NCBI GenBank assembly: GCA_949451265.1
Contig: CASTQR010000092.1
Location: 1-6,666 of the forward strand
Origin: an uncultured Eubacteriales bacterium
GTDB taxonomy: Bacteria > Bacillota_A > Clostridia > Oscillospirales > Oscillospiraceae
Direction: 5' to 3'
Length of the DNA: 6,666 bases
The notes under the pieces: generated by a model
What the model saw: the letters and a program-made list of their open reading frames with translations, nothing else
Database searches by the model: none
Told to the model about the DNA's origin: nothing
Shown: piece after piece, positions 1 through 5,712 of the stretch
Layout of the letters: every line of letters begins with the position of its first letter
Numbering within the stretch: the first letter of the stretch is position 1
Program-made: the position numbers and the translations under genes

Positions 1-605
1 GCCTGCACGTCCACCGGCTCGTAGTTGGGATCGGAGGAGGGGGGCACGTACAGCGGCCCGCCCACGTACTTGATGATCACATCGGGCTGCTGGGTGACGG
101 ACAGCTCGATGTCCCCGGGGGTGAACTCGAACTTGGGCTCGTTCATGCGCCAGTCGAAGTTTAGCTTATCCATCTCGTAGCGGATGTGCATCTCGCCGGG
201 ATCCCAGGTGATCTCCGGGGGGACGGAGGGCAGGAACTGGATGCCCGAATTGGGCTTGTAGTTTTTCATGGTGGAGTCCGCCGCGAACTGGCCGATCATG
301 TCCTGGCCGATCTTGGCGTCCAGCAGCATCTGACCCTGCTGGGCGTAGGTGGCGGTGGCGGTGTAGGACGCCTGCTGCCCCTGCTGGGCATACTGCTCGA
401 CGGAGCGCATGGCGGTGGGAACCACCGAATTGCGGGCCTCGAAGGTGTCGATGTTCAGCTTGATGGGGCGGCTCTTGATGCTCAGGCCGCCCTCCCCACG
501 AGAGATCTCCAGGTCAGCGGTGCCGCGGGTGTATTCCAGCTTGGCGTGGGAGACTTTCATCTCGATTTCAATGGGGACGGTTTTGATTTCAATCAACGGA
601 TACAT
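1..605 (-). CDS. DUF6470 (YviE-like) family protein, C-terminus beyond the window
   Basis: Not covered by a long complete frame because it leaves the left edge; I translated it by hand and 201 codons are open without a stop. It begins MYPLIEIKTVPIEIEMKV and continues through KLEYTRGTADLEISRGEG, a pattern I recognise from DUF6470 proteins of Firmicutes, which sit directly after flgL (yviE in Bacillus subtilis). The family has no firmly assigned biochemical role; its constant place between flgL and fliW/csrA implies a job in flagellar assembly or its control. The visible part has a beta-rich N-terminus (about 1-55), a Gln/Ala-rich helical stretch (about 60-110) carrying the hexapeptide YAQQGQ twice (residues 72-77 and 87-92), then a Trp/Pro-containing beta-rich part (about 120-190). 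No signal peptide, membrane segment or cysteine is seen. The ATG at 605 is the only ATG that gives the family N-terminus, although the ribosome site is 14 bases away and better placed for an out-of-frame ATG at 613. The 47-base gap after flgL fits cotranscription. Confidence 0.85.
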   Translation of the reverse strand, partial: MYPLIEIKTVPIEIEMKVSHAKLEYTRGTADLEISRGEGGLSIKSRPIKLNIDTFEARNSVVPTAMRSVEQYAQQGQQASYTATATYAQQGQMLLDAKIGQDMIGQFAADSTMKNYKPNSGIQFLPSVPPEITWDPGEMHIRYEMDKLNFDWRMNEPKFEFTPGDIELSVTQQPDVIIKYVGGPLYVPPSSDPNYEPVDVQ

Positions 606-670
606 AGTCTCATTCTCTGCTCCTTTCTCAGTGGGGGATCAAATGCCGGGGATCAACGGAGATAGTCCAT
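592..670 (-). repeat. Imperfect direct repeat joining flgL end and DUF6470 start
   Basis: Minus-strand bases 670-652 (ATGGACTATCTCCGTTGAT, the last codons and stop of flgL) resemble 613-592, the start region of the DUF6470 gene. The two share GACTAT followed by TCCGTTGAT; the second copy has an extra A after ATG, an extra GT, and one substitution. The copies are about 60 bases apart and enclose the ribosome site. A small duplication is possible; chance similarity cannot be excluded. Confidence 0.4.
620..624 (-). promoter_or_regulatory. Ribosome binding site upstream of the DUF6470 gene, oddly spaced
   Basis: AGGAG lies 14 bases before the DUF6470 start at 605, but only 6 bases before an ATG at 613. 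That nearer ATG is in another frame and opens just six codons (MRLCIR, stop at 593-595) that overlap the real start. The site is clear; which ATG it mainly serves is uncertain. Confidence 0.6.
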
Positions 671-2005
671 CAGGCTCTCTGAAAGCACGTTGTTGCCCAC
701 CTTCAGGGCCGCGTTGTAGCAATACTGGGCCCAGATGAAGGAGGTGATGGAGTCCACCATGTCCACGTCCTCGATGGCAGCGTACTGCTCCTGGAGGTTG
801 TAGAAATTGTCCTCCAGCAGCTTTTCGTTGTTCTCCAGCTTGGTGGTGCTGGCGGCCATGTTGGTGAACTCCGTCTTGAAGTCGGAGGACGCCGTTTCCA
901 GCTTGCTCACCAGGCGGTGGAACTCGTCATAAACGCTGGCCCAGCTTCCGCCCTCGGGGACGCTGTCGGAGATCTCCGTCAGCCGCTGAACGATGGAGTA
1001 GATATTCTTGGGATCGCCGTCCTCGTCCAGGCCGTAGCCGAAGAAATTGATGCCCACCAGGGAGGCGTCGAAGGCGCTGGACGCGATCAGGTTCCCCTTC
1101 TCGTTCTCCTGGAAGCCCAGGCCGATGTCCACGTAGCAGGTCTCCTTGCTGAGGTACTCCAGCTTTTCGGCCTCCAGCTTCTGGGCGTCATACTCCTCGA
1201 CAGTCATGGTTTCGGCCTTGGTCATGTCGAGATAGTAGGTGCCAGCGGGATCGGGCTCACCCTTTTCGTTAAACATTTGATACGTGGGCGGTACCGTGGT
1301 GCCATTAGTCATAAGGTAATTCTGGGCGGCATTGGGATCCGCAGCGATTGCGGCGTCAAAATCGTTCTTGGAAACCAGGGCGGAGGTGTCCATCTTCACA
1401 TAGGAGCCGCCATTTGGGGTGGCCAGATTTGTTGCCGGATCAACCTCCAGCGGCGTTACACTGCCGTCGGCCTCCTTGGTGCCCATTACGTTGGGAATGG
1501 CCGCGTCCACGGAAATGCCCCGGTAGTACAGTTTATGATCCTTGATCTCAAAGGGCACGTTGTGGCCGTCCGCCCCGGCGAAGATGAAGTTGTCACCGTA
1601 CTTCTGGTTCAGGTTCTGCACCAGGATCTCCGACATCTTGTCGATCACTTTGGACAACTGCTCCCGGGCGTCGCCCTTGGGGTCGTCCAGCCATTCCAGG
1701 GTGGCCTCCTTGAGGGTGTTCATGGAGGGGTTCTTGGTGTCCAGCACCTCGTCCATGGACTGGAGACAGCTGTAGGCGGTCTGGTACTTCTTCAGCGTGT
1801 CGGAGCAGATGTCGTGCTGGCTGCTCACCGTCATGCGGGATTTGCGCAGGCGGAAGGCCTTGGCGGCGGCGGCGGGATCCTCGGCGTAGGAGTTAAAATT
1901 GCGCTGGGACAGCATGGTGTCCCGGGACCTGTTCATGGTGATGAAGGAGTTCATCAGGTTGGCGCGGTAGCTTTTCAGCACGCCGCCGGTGGTAGCGCGA
2001 ATCAT
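653..2005 (-). CDS. flgL: Flagellar hook-filament junction protein FlgL (HAP3), enlarged
   Basis: FlgL is the second junction protein, placed between FlgK and the flagellin filament outside the cell and exported by the flagellar type III system. It is 450 residues; Escherichia coli and B. subtilis FlgL are about 300-317. The flagellin-type N-terminal helix region is visible at about 1-135, including AEDPAAAAKAFRLR (41-54, the usual DDPxxAxxxxxLR). GDNFIFAGADGHNVPF (137-152) matches the family GxxxFxGxxxxxxPF segment. The conserved C-terminal helix ends in YNAALKVGNNVLSESLMDYLR (430-450), close to the family YxAALxVxxxVLxxSLLDxL pattern. The extra length lies in the middle (about 170-335), part of which is lower in GC than the ends. 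There are four cysteines (67, 80, 290, 429), uncommon in exported axial proteins. The start at 2005 has AGGAGG 9 bases upstream, and the gene follows flgK by 19 bases. The export chaperone is expected to be FlgN, encoded two genes upstream. Confidence 0.95.
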   Translation of the reverse strand: MIRATTGGVLKSYRANLMNSFITMNRSRDTMLSQRNFNSYAEDPAAAAKAFRLRKSRMTVSSQHDICSDTLKKYQTAYSCLQSMDEVLDTKNPSMNTLKEATLEWLDDPKGDAREQLSKVIDKMSEILVQNLNQKYGDNFIFAGADGHNVPFEIKDHKLYYRGISVDAAIPNVMGTKEADGSVTPLEVDPATNLATPNGGSYVKMDTSALVSKNDFDAAIAADPNAAQNYLMTNGTTVPPTYQMFNEKGEPDPAGTYYLDMTKAETMTVEEYDAQKLEAEKLEYLSKETCYVDIGLGFQENEKGNLIASSAFDASLVGINFFGYGLDEDGDPKNIYSIVQRLTEISDSVPEGGSWASVYDEFHRLVSKLETASSDFKTEFTNMAASTTKLENNEKLLEDNFYNLQEQYAAIEDVDMVDSITSFIWAQYCYNAALKVGNNVLSESLMDYLR

Positions 2006-2014
2006 ATTGCCTTA

Positions 2015-2020
2015 CCTCCT
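2015..2020 (-). promoter_or_regulatory. Strong ribosome binding site of flgL
   Basis: AGGAGG, a full match to the anti-16S core, ends 9 bases before the flgL ATG at 2005 and sits wholly inside the 19-base gap after the flgK stop. It fixes the flgL start and supports translation from a shared flgK-flgL message. Confidence 0.85.
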
Positions 2021-2024
2021 TTGC

Positions 2025-4676
2025 TTAGCGTCCGGCGATGCCGGTGTTGTTGATCAGGCGGTCCAGCGCCTCGTCGATGGTGGTCATCATGCGGCAGGCG
2101 GCGGAGTACGCCTTCTGGAACTGCATCATGTTCATGGCCTCGTCGTTGAGGTCCACGCCGGAGACGCCCTCCCGCTGGCTGTCCAGGGACACCAGGGTGG
2201 TGTAGGAATTGTTCAGGGAGATGTTGGTGATCCGGGCGTCCTCGGCCTGCACGCCCATCATGTTGCTGAACATATCGTTGAAGGAGCCGGTGAAAATGAT
2301 CTTGCCCACGGCCTCGGGGTCGGCGTCCTTGGGGTCGTACACCAGGGGCTTGTCGATGAGGGAGATCATGTGGTTGACGTTGATGTTCTTGGTGGTGTGG
2401 TCCATGCTGCCGTCGGGGTTCTTGTCGTCGGCGAACAGCACCTCGAACTTGGGCACCACATGGACCTCCCGGGAGCTCCAGCCGTGGGAGACGTTGATGT
2501 TCAGGGCGGTGATGCCGGTGGTGTCGTCGCCGTCGTTGCTGTTGCTGAACAGGGGGCCGCTGCCCTCGGCTTTGACGGCGCCGTTGTCCTTCAGCCACGC
2601 GTTCACGTCCGCCTGCGGATTTCCCTTCTCGTCCAGGATGGGATTGCCCTTTTCGTCCTTGAGGATAAAGCCGTTATTGATCAGGTTCTGCGCCTGGAGA
2701 TCGGTCAGGCCATTATACTTGCTGACGGGGGCGTTAACGCCGTCCGCACCGGGCAGTTGCAGCTCCTTGCCATCAGCGTCAATATAGTTCCCATCCTGGT
2801 TGACAAGGAAGCCCTGGTTCAGCTCGTTATAGTGCTTGGCGATCTGCTGGGCCAGCAGGTTAAAGGACTTCTGGTAGTAGGGGATGCCCCGCTTGGTTTT
2901 GGCGTTGGGGTCGAGGAACACGTCCTTCTCGGAGGAGAACTCGCCCTCCTCGGTGAGCATTTCCCGCTGGGCCTGGAGGGAACCGTGGAGGTCGTTGTCG
3001 GCCAGGGCGACCTCCCGGGTGTGCTCCGTCTTGACGGTGACGCGGAACCACTTGCCGTTCATCTCGGTGTAGGCGGTGGTGATGGTGTTGCCGAACTTGT
3101 CGGTGACGGTGCCCTCGGGGGGATCGGGGTTAGCGGGGGGGGCGCTGTCTACGCCGGCGGTGTCTTCGGTCACGGCCGACAGGGTGAGACCGCCGCCGTT
3201 GGGGTTAAGGATCAACGAAGGCGGGTTGGCCGGTCCATTGCCATTCGGGCCAACAACGCCCGCCGTTTTGGCGGTGAAAACAATATCGGGCCCATTGGCG
3301 GTGATCGTATAATCCGGATTTGCCCCGTTCAGTTTACCGGCAACGAAGCTGGCAAGATCCTCTACGGTTTTGACCGTATCAGGTATATTATAGGGAGTGC
3401 CGCCAATTTCAATATTTGGCGGGAGGTTTGCGCCTGGGGCGAGTTGGAGTGTTGCTTTATAAATGGCGTTCACGCCCACCGTGCCGCCCTGTACCTCCGC
3501 CCACTCGGTGGTGGAGTTCTTCCACTCCAAGTCCTTCCGGTCCAGCAGCTTGCCCAGCTGGATGGTGTAGTTGTTGTTTTCCTCGGTGACAATGCCCTCG
3601 GCGGCGGCGTCGTTGGTGCCCAGGATGTAGAGCTGCTTGCCAGCAGCATCCTTTTTTGGATCGCCGTTTTCATCGGTTGCCTCGACAAGATCAGCTTTGT
3701 TAAGTTTCATGTCAGCCAGGAACTTGGTAAGCTCCTCGGAGTCGTCGGCAACCTCCTTCGTGTACAGATAGCCCTTCAAATAGTCCTGTGTGTACTGGTT
3801 CGCCACCGGCTTCTGCTTCGGGATGGAGATCTGGGTGGCGTACAGGCCGTCCACCAGCATGGAGCTGTCCGTCTCCACCGCGGGGTCGGAGTTGGCGTCG
3901 CCCAGGTAGATGGTCAGCTTCTCCACCTCGATGCCCGCGCCCACGTCCTCCATGGAGTATACCACCTTGATGTGCATATACTCGGAGAGGGCGTCGATCT
4001 GGCGGTTGCGCTCGTCCCGGAGCTCCAGGGCCTTGTCGCCGTGGATCTCCGCGTCCCGGATGGACTCGTTCAGGTTGCGGATGTTGGTGAGGATGCCGTT
4101 GACGGCGTCCACGTCCTTGTGCAGGTCGTCCACCATGTCCTCGCGCACCTTTTCCAGCCGCCCGGCGTAGTCCCGGATCATCATGGTCAGGGCCTCCGCC
4201 GCGCCCCGCACCAGGGTATCGTTGGCGGAGGTGGGGTCGGCGCCGTAGGCCCGCAGCTGCTCGGCCAGGTTCTGGAGCTGGGCGTACAGCAGGCCGTCGC
4301 CCTTGGAGGTGTCGTCGCCGTCCTTGCCGCCCTTGCCCACCTCGTCCAGGATGGCGGCGATCTCCTGAAGGCCGCCCAGCTTGGTGTCGTAGTAGCCAGT
4401 GTCGGCGGAGGAGGTGCGGTAGCGGATGTCCAGGTAGGGGTCCCGGATCTGGCTGATGCTGTTGACCAGGGCGCCGCTGCCGATATGCCGCTCAAACTGG
4501 GAGGCGTAGCGGTCGTTGCCGCCGGTCTTGAAGCTGACCTGATCGATCCGCTGGCGGGTGTAGCCCACGGTATTGATGTTGGAAATGTTGTTACCCGTCA
4601 CCCGCAGGCCGTGCTGGGCGGCGTAGATGCCCAGGCGCGCGGTGGTGAAGGAATCAAAGGTGCCAAGCGTACCCAT
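2025..4676 (-). CDS. flgK: Flagellar hook-associated protein FlgK (HAP1), greatly enlarged
   Basis: FlgK is the first junction protein laid on the finished hook, before FlgL and the filament; it is exported through the flagellar channel. It is 883 residues, against about 507 in B. subtilis and 547 in E. coli. The N-terminal rod/hook signature is clear: TGNNISNINTVGYTR at 27-41 (family xxNNIxNxxTxGYxR), with helical D1-type sequence to about 275. The C-terminus is equally typical: SGVDLNDEAMNMMQFQKAYSAA followed by a TIDEALDRLIN helix. About 440 residues between these (275-715) are variable and largely account for the extra size. They include a segment at about 420-480 (IEIGGTPYNI, later DIVFTAKTAGVVG) that resembles flagellin IN-motif or phage-tail beta modules, a Pro-rich stretch (PPANPDPPEG), and a doubled DEKGNP. 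The only cysteine I see is 861, in the C-terminal helix. AAGGAG lies 10 bases before the ATG at 4676. No TTA, CTA or TCA codon occurs in the gene, consistent with GC-rich codon choice. Confidence 0.97.
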   Translation of the reverse strand: MGTLGTFDSFTTARLGIYAAQHGLRVTGNNISNINTVGYTRQRIDQVSFKTGGNDRYASQFERHIGSGALVNSISQIRDPYLDIRYRTSSADTGYYDTKLGGLQEIAAILDEVGKGGKDGDDTSKGDGLLYAQLQNLAEQLRAYGADPTSANDTLVRGAAEALTMMIRDYAGRLEKVREDMVDDLHKDVDAVNGILTNIRNLNESIRDAEIHGDKALELRDERNRQIDALSEYMHIKVVYSMEDVGAGIEVEKLTIYLGDANSDPAVETDSSMLVDGLYATQISIPKQKPVANQYTQDYLKGYLYTKEVADDSEELTKFLADMKLNKADLVEATDENGDPKKDAAGKQLYILGTNDAAAEGIVTEENNNYTIQLGKLLDRKDLEWKNSTTEWAEVQGGTVGVNAIYKATLQLAPGANLPPNIEIGGTPYNIPDTVKTVEDLASFVAGKLNGANPDYTITANGPDIVFTAKTAGVVGPNGNGPANPPSLILNPNGGGLTLSAVTEDTAGVDSAPPANPDPPEGTVTDKFGNTITTAYTEMNGKWFRVTVKTEHTREVALADNDLHGSLQAQREMLTEEGEFSSEKDVFLDPNAKTKRGIPYYQKSFNLLAQQIAKHYNELNQGFLVNQDGNYIDADGKELQLPGADGVNAPVSKYNGLTDLQAQNLINNGFILKDEKGNPILDEKGNPQADVNAWLKDNGAVKAEGSGPLFSNSNDGDDTTGITALNINVSHGWSSREVHVVPKFEVLFADDKNPDGSMDHTTKNINVNHMISLIDKPLVYDPKDADPEAVGKIIFTGSFNDMFSNMMGVQAEDARITNISLNNSYTTLVSLDSQREGVSGVDLNDEAMNMMQFQKAYSAACRMMTTIDEALDRLINNTGIAGR
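2617..2657 (-). repeat. 24-base tandem repeat coding DEKGNP twice in flgK
   Basis: Two copies of a 17-base core (2617-2633 and 2641-2657, 15 of 17 identical) recur with a 24-base period, encoding DEKGNPIL then DEKGNPQA. The frame is kept, so this is a coding repeat in the variable central region of FlgK, probably born by slippage or unequal exchange. Confidence 0.7.
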
Positions 4677-4686
4677 AAGCGATTTA

Positions 4687-4692
4687 CTCCTT
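4687..4692 (-). promoter_or_regulatory. Ribosome binding site of flgK
   Basis: AAGGAG with 10 bases to the ATG at 4676, inside the 36-base gap after flgN. The start it serves gives the conserved FlgK N-terminus MGTLGTFDSFTTARLGI directly, so no other start is needed. Confidence 0.75.
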
Positions 4693-4712
4693 CTATCGGT
4701 TCTCCTCCGCGG

Positions 4713-5189
4713 TCAGGCGCGGAAGTCGGTTTTCATCTTCTTGGGGGGTTCCACGCCGGGGGCCTCGTAGCCGGCGGCGGCCACAGCGGGATCCACCCCG
4801 GCGGCGGTGATGACCTTCTCGATCTGGTGGAGCTCCAGCTCCAGCAGGGAGCGGGCCATATCGGCGCTGCTGCGGTAGATGGTGTAGCTGTTCCGAAGGG
4901 TCTTGGAGACCTCCGCGGCCCGGGCGGACAGCTCCGCCGGGACGTGCTCCTCCAGGCCGGCCAGGGGGACGCCGTCCAGCCCCAGCTGGCCCACCAGCTT
5001 GAGCCGCCGCAGCTCCAGCCCCCGCAGGTTCAGGGTCATGGCCTGCTCCTGCTTGAGGACCTCGTCCAGGGCCAGCAGATCGTCCGCCTTGACAGCGGCG
5101 GCCTTGTCCTGGGCCAGCCGGGACAGGCGGTCCAGGGTGCCGCCCAGCTCCTCCAGCAGATCCAGGTAGGACTGGTGAAGCTGACTCAT
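4713..5189 (-). CDS. flgN: Flagellar export chaperone FlgN
   Basis: FlgN is a small cytoplasmic chaperone that binds the C-terminal helices of FlgK and FlgL and brings them to the export gate. The 158-residue product has the usual FlgN size and make-up: a long amphipathic helix rich in Leu, Glu, Lys and Arg at about 5-67 (including LDEVLKQEQAMTLNLRGLELRR), a short Gly/Pro break, a second helix at about 85-128 (ending RSLLELELHQIEKVI), and a flexible Ala/Pro tail ending KKMKTDFRA. There are no cysteines, membrane segments or signal peptide. Primary-sequence signatures in this family are weak, so the call rests on size, helical pattern and its place between flgM and flgK. Its ATG overlaps the flgM stop by one base (TAATG at 5191-5187), with a G-rich ribosome site (GGGAGGG) at about 5196-5202, which suggests translational coupling. 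Confidence 0.9.
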   Translation of the reverse strand: MSQLHQSYLDLLEELGGTLDRLSRLAQDKAAAVKADDLLALDEVLKQEQAMTLNLRGLELRRLKLVGQLGLDGVPLAGLEEHVPAELSARAAEVSKTLRNSYTIYRSSADMARSLLELELHQIEKVITAAGVDPAVAAAGYEAPGVEPPKKMKTDFRA

Positions 5190-5497
5190 TATGCGCCCTC
5201 CCCCAGCATGAGCATACGGGCGGCGATGGCCATGGGATCGGGGGTATAAGCGTGGTCGGCCACCTGCTGGCGCAAAGCGGCGATGTCCCCGGTGGTGGTG
5301 GAGGTGCGCACCTCCTGGGAGAGCTTGCTGACCAGCCCCATAAACCGGTTGTCCTGGCCGGAGGCGGAGAGGGTCACGCTGTCAAATTTGCTGCCGATCT
5401 GGGCAGACTGGGCGCGGGTATCCCGCCCGGCGGGGGTCCGGTAGACCTTACGCGGGGCAATGGGAGAAATGGCGCTGTAACCGGACGAGGTCAGCAT
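5189..5497 (-). CDS. flgM: Negative regulator of flagellin synthesis FlgM (anti-sigma-28)
   Basis: FlgM binds the flagellar sigma factor (SigD/FliA) and blocks late gene expression until the hook is complete, then leaves through the export channel. The C-terminal half shows the family pattern: FDSVTLSAS (39-47; family DxVxLS), then DIAALRQQVADHAYTPDPMAIAARML (71-96), matching IxxLRxxIxxGxYxxDxxxIAxxML. The N-terminal 35 residues are polar and look disordered, as expected. I start at ATG 5497, giving 102 residues, the usual FlgM size. AAAGGA is 10 bases upstream of it. The longest frame starts at 5545 and would add 16 residues (MRQNLTDLDFEKDVST), but that ATG has no ribosome site and lies at or before the transcript start predicted from the sigma-28-type -10 at 5551-5558. 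If the promoter reading is wrong, the longer form remains possible. First gene of the flgM-flgN-flgK-flgL operon. Confidence 0.88.
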   Translation of the reverse strand: MLTSSGYSAISPIAPRKVYRTPAGRDTRAQSAQIGSKFDSVTLSASGQDNRFMGLVSKLSQEVRTSTTTGDIAALRQQVADHAYTPDPMAIAARMLMLGEGA

Positions 5498-5507
5498 GGT
5501 ACTCACA

Positions 5508-5513
5508 TCCTTT
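5508..5513 (-). promoter_or_regulatory. Ribosome binding site deciding the flgM start
   Basis: AAAGGA, 10 bases upstream of the ATG at 5497. No comparable purine-rich site precedes the alternative ATG at 5545, whose upstream bases read GATATAAGTA. This favours the 102-residue FlgM. Confidence 0.55.
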
Positions 5514-5550
5514 TCAAAATCCAAGTCGGTTAAATTCTGTCTCATTACTT

Positions 5551-5568
5551 ATATCGGCAAAATCGGCA
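5551..5568 (-). repeat. Tandem 9-base repeat of the sigma-28 -10 motif
   Basis: TGCCGATTT at 5568-5560 is followed immediately by TGCCGATAT at 5559-5551, 8 of 9 bases identical. The second copy is the better -10 match. Confidence 0.65.
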
Positions 5569-5577
5569 GTGACATAA
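5551..5577 (-). promoter_or_regulatory. Candidate sigma-28 (SigD-type) promoter of the flgM operon
   Basis: Minus-strand 5558-5551 reads GCCGATAT, a full match to the -10 element known for SigD/FliA promoters (GCCGATAA/T). A near copy, GCCGATTT, lies directly upstream at 5567-5560. The -35 is weak: the best placed four bases with a 15-base spacer are TTAT (5577-5574), against consensus TAAA. Transcription would start near 5544, inside the longest flgM frame. An overlapping TATAAG (5553-5548) could act as a housekeeping -10, but no good -35 accompanies it. Dependence of this operon on the sigma that FlgM inhibits is known in other bacteria and would make biological sense here. Confidence 0.5.
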
Positions 5578-5614
5578 GAAAAAGCAGGAAATTTCTTTTG
5601 CGGGGACGGGTTCC

Positions 5615-5642
5615 CGGGCTGGAAACGTGGGAAAACAGCCCG
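5615..5642 (-). other. Second hairpin in the cheB-flgM gap
   Basis: CGGGCTG (minus 5642-5636) pairs with CAGCCCG (5621-5615), a 7-base GC-rich stem with a 14-base loop. It is not followed by a T run on the minus strand, so it is a poor terminator by itself. It lies downstream of the main terminator and upstream of the flgM promoter element; function unknown. Confidence 0.4.
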
Positions 5643-5649
5643 AAAAAGG

Positions 5650-5690
5650 GCGGAAAAGGAAATCCGGGGCCCCTTTTCAGGAACCCCGGA
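5650..5690 (-). terminator. Intrinsic terminator after cheB
   Basis: On the minus strand CCGGGGTTCC (5689-5680) pairs with GGGGCCCCGG (5673-5664) through ten base pairs, two of them G-T, around a 6-base loop TGAAAA; a T-A pair extends the stem. It is followed by ATTTCCTTTT, a broken but T-rich tail. It starts about 23 bases past the cheB stop, which places the end of the cheB transcript here and separates it from the flgM operon. The tail is imperfect, so read-through is possible. Confidence 0.65.
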
Positions 5691-5712
5691 CAGGAAAAAC
5701 ATGGAAATCAAT

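Noticed and set aside
917..2053. Open plus-strand frame of 378 codons antisense to flgL
   Set aside because: Same cause: in register with flgL, with the same Gly/Val/His-rich composition and no recognisable family.
1989..5249. Open plus-strand frame of 1086 codons antisense to flgK and flgN
   Set aside because: It is in exact codon register with both genes, so it would be broken only by TTA, CTA or TCA codons in them, which GC-rich genes avoid. Its product is a Gly/Val/Leu/His-rich low-complexity sequence with no recognisable domain.
5498..5545. N-terminal 16-residue extension of FlgM from ATG 5545
   Set aside because: No ribosome site precedes it and the sigma-28-type -10 at 5551-5558 would start the transcript at about this ATG; ATG 5497 has a well-placed AAAGGA and gives the usual FlgM length.
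5514..5711. Minus-strand 65-codon frame in the cheB-flgM gap (MISMFFLSGVPEKG...)
   Set aside because: It runs through the terminator stem and the promoter motif, has no ribosome site before its ATG, and does not resemble a known protein.
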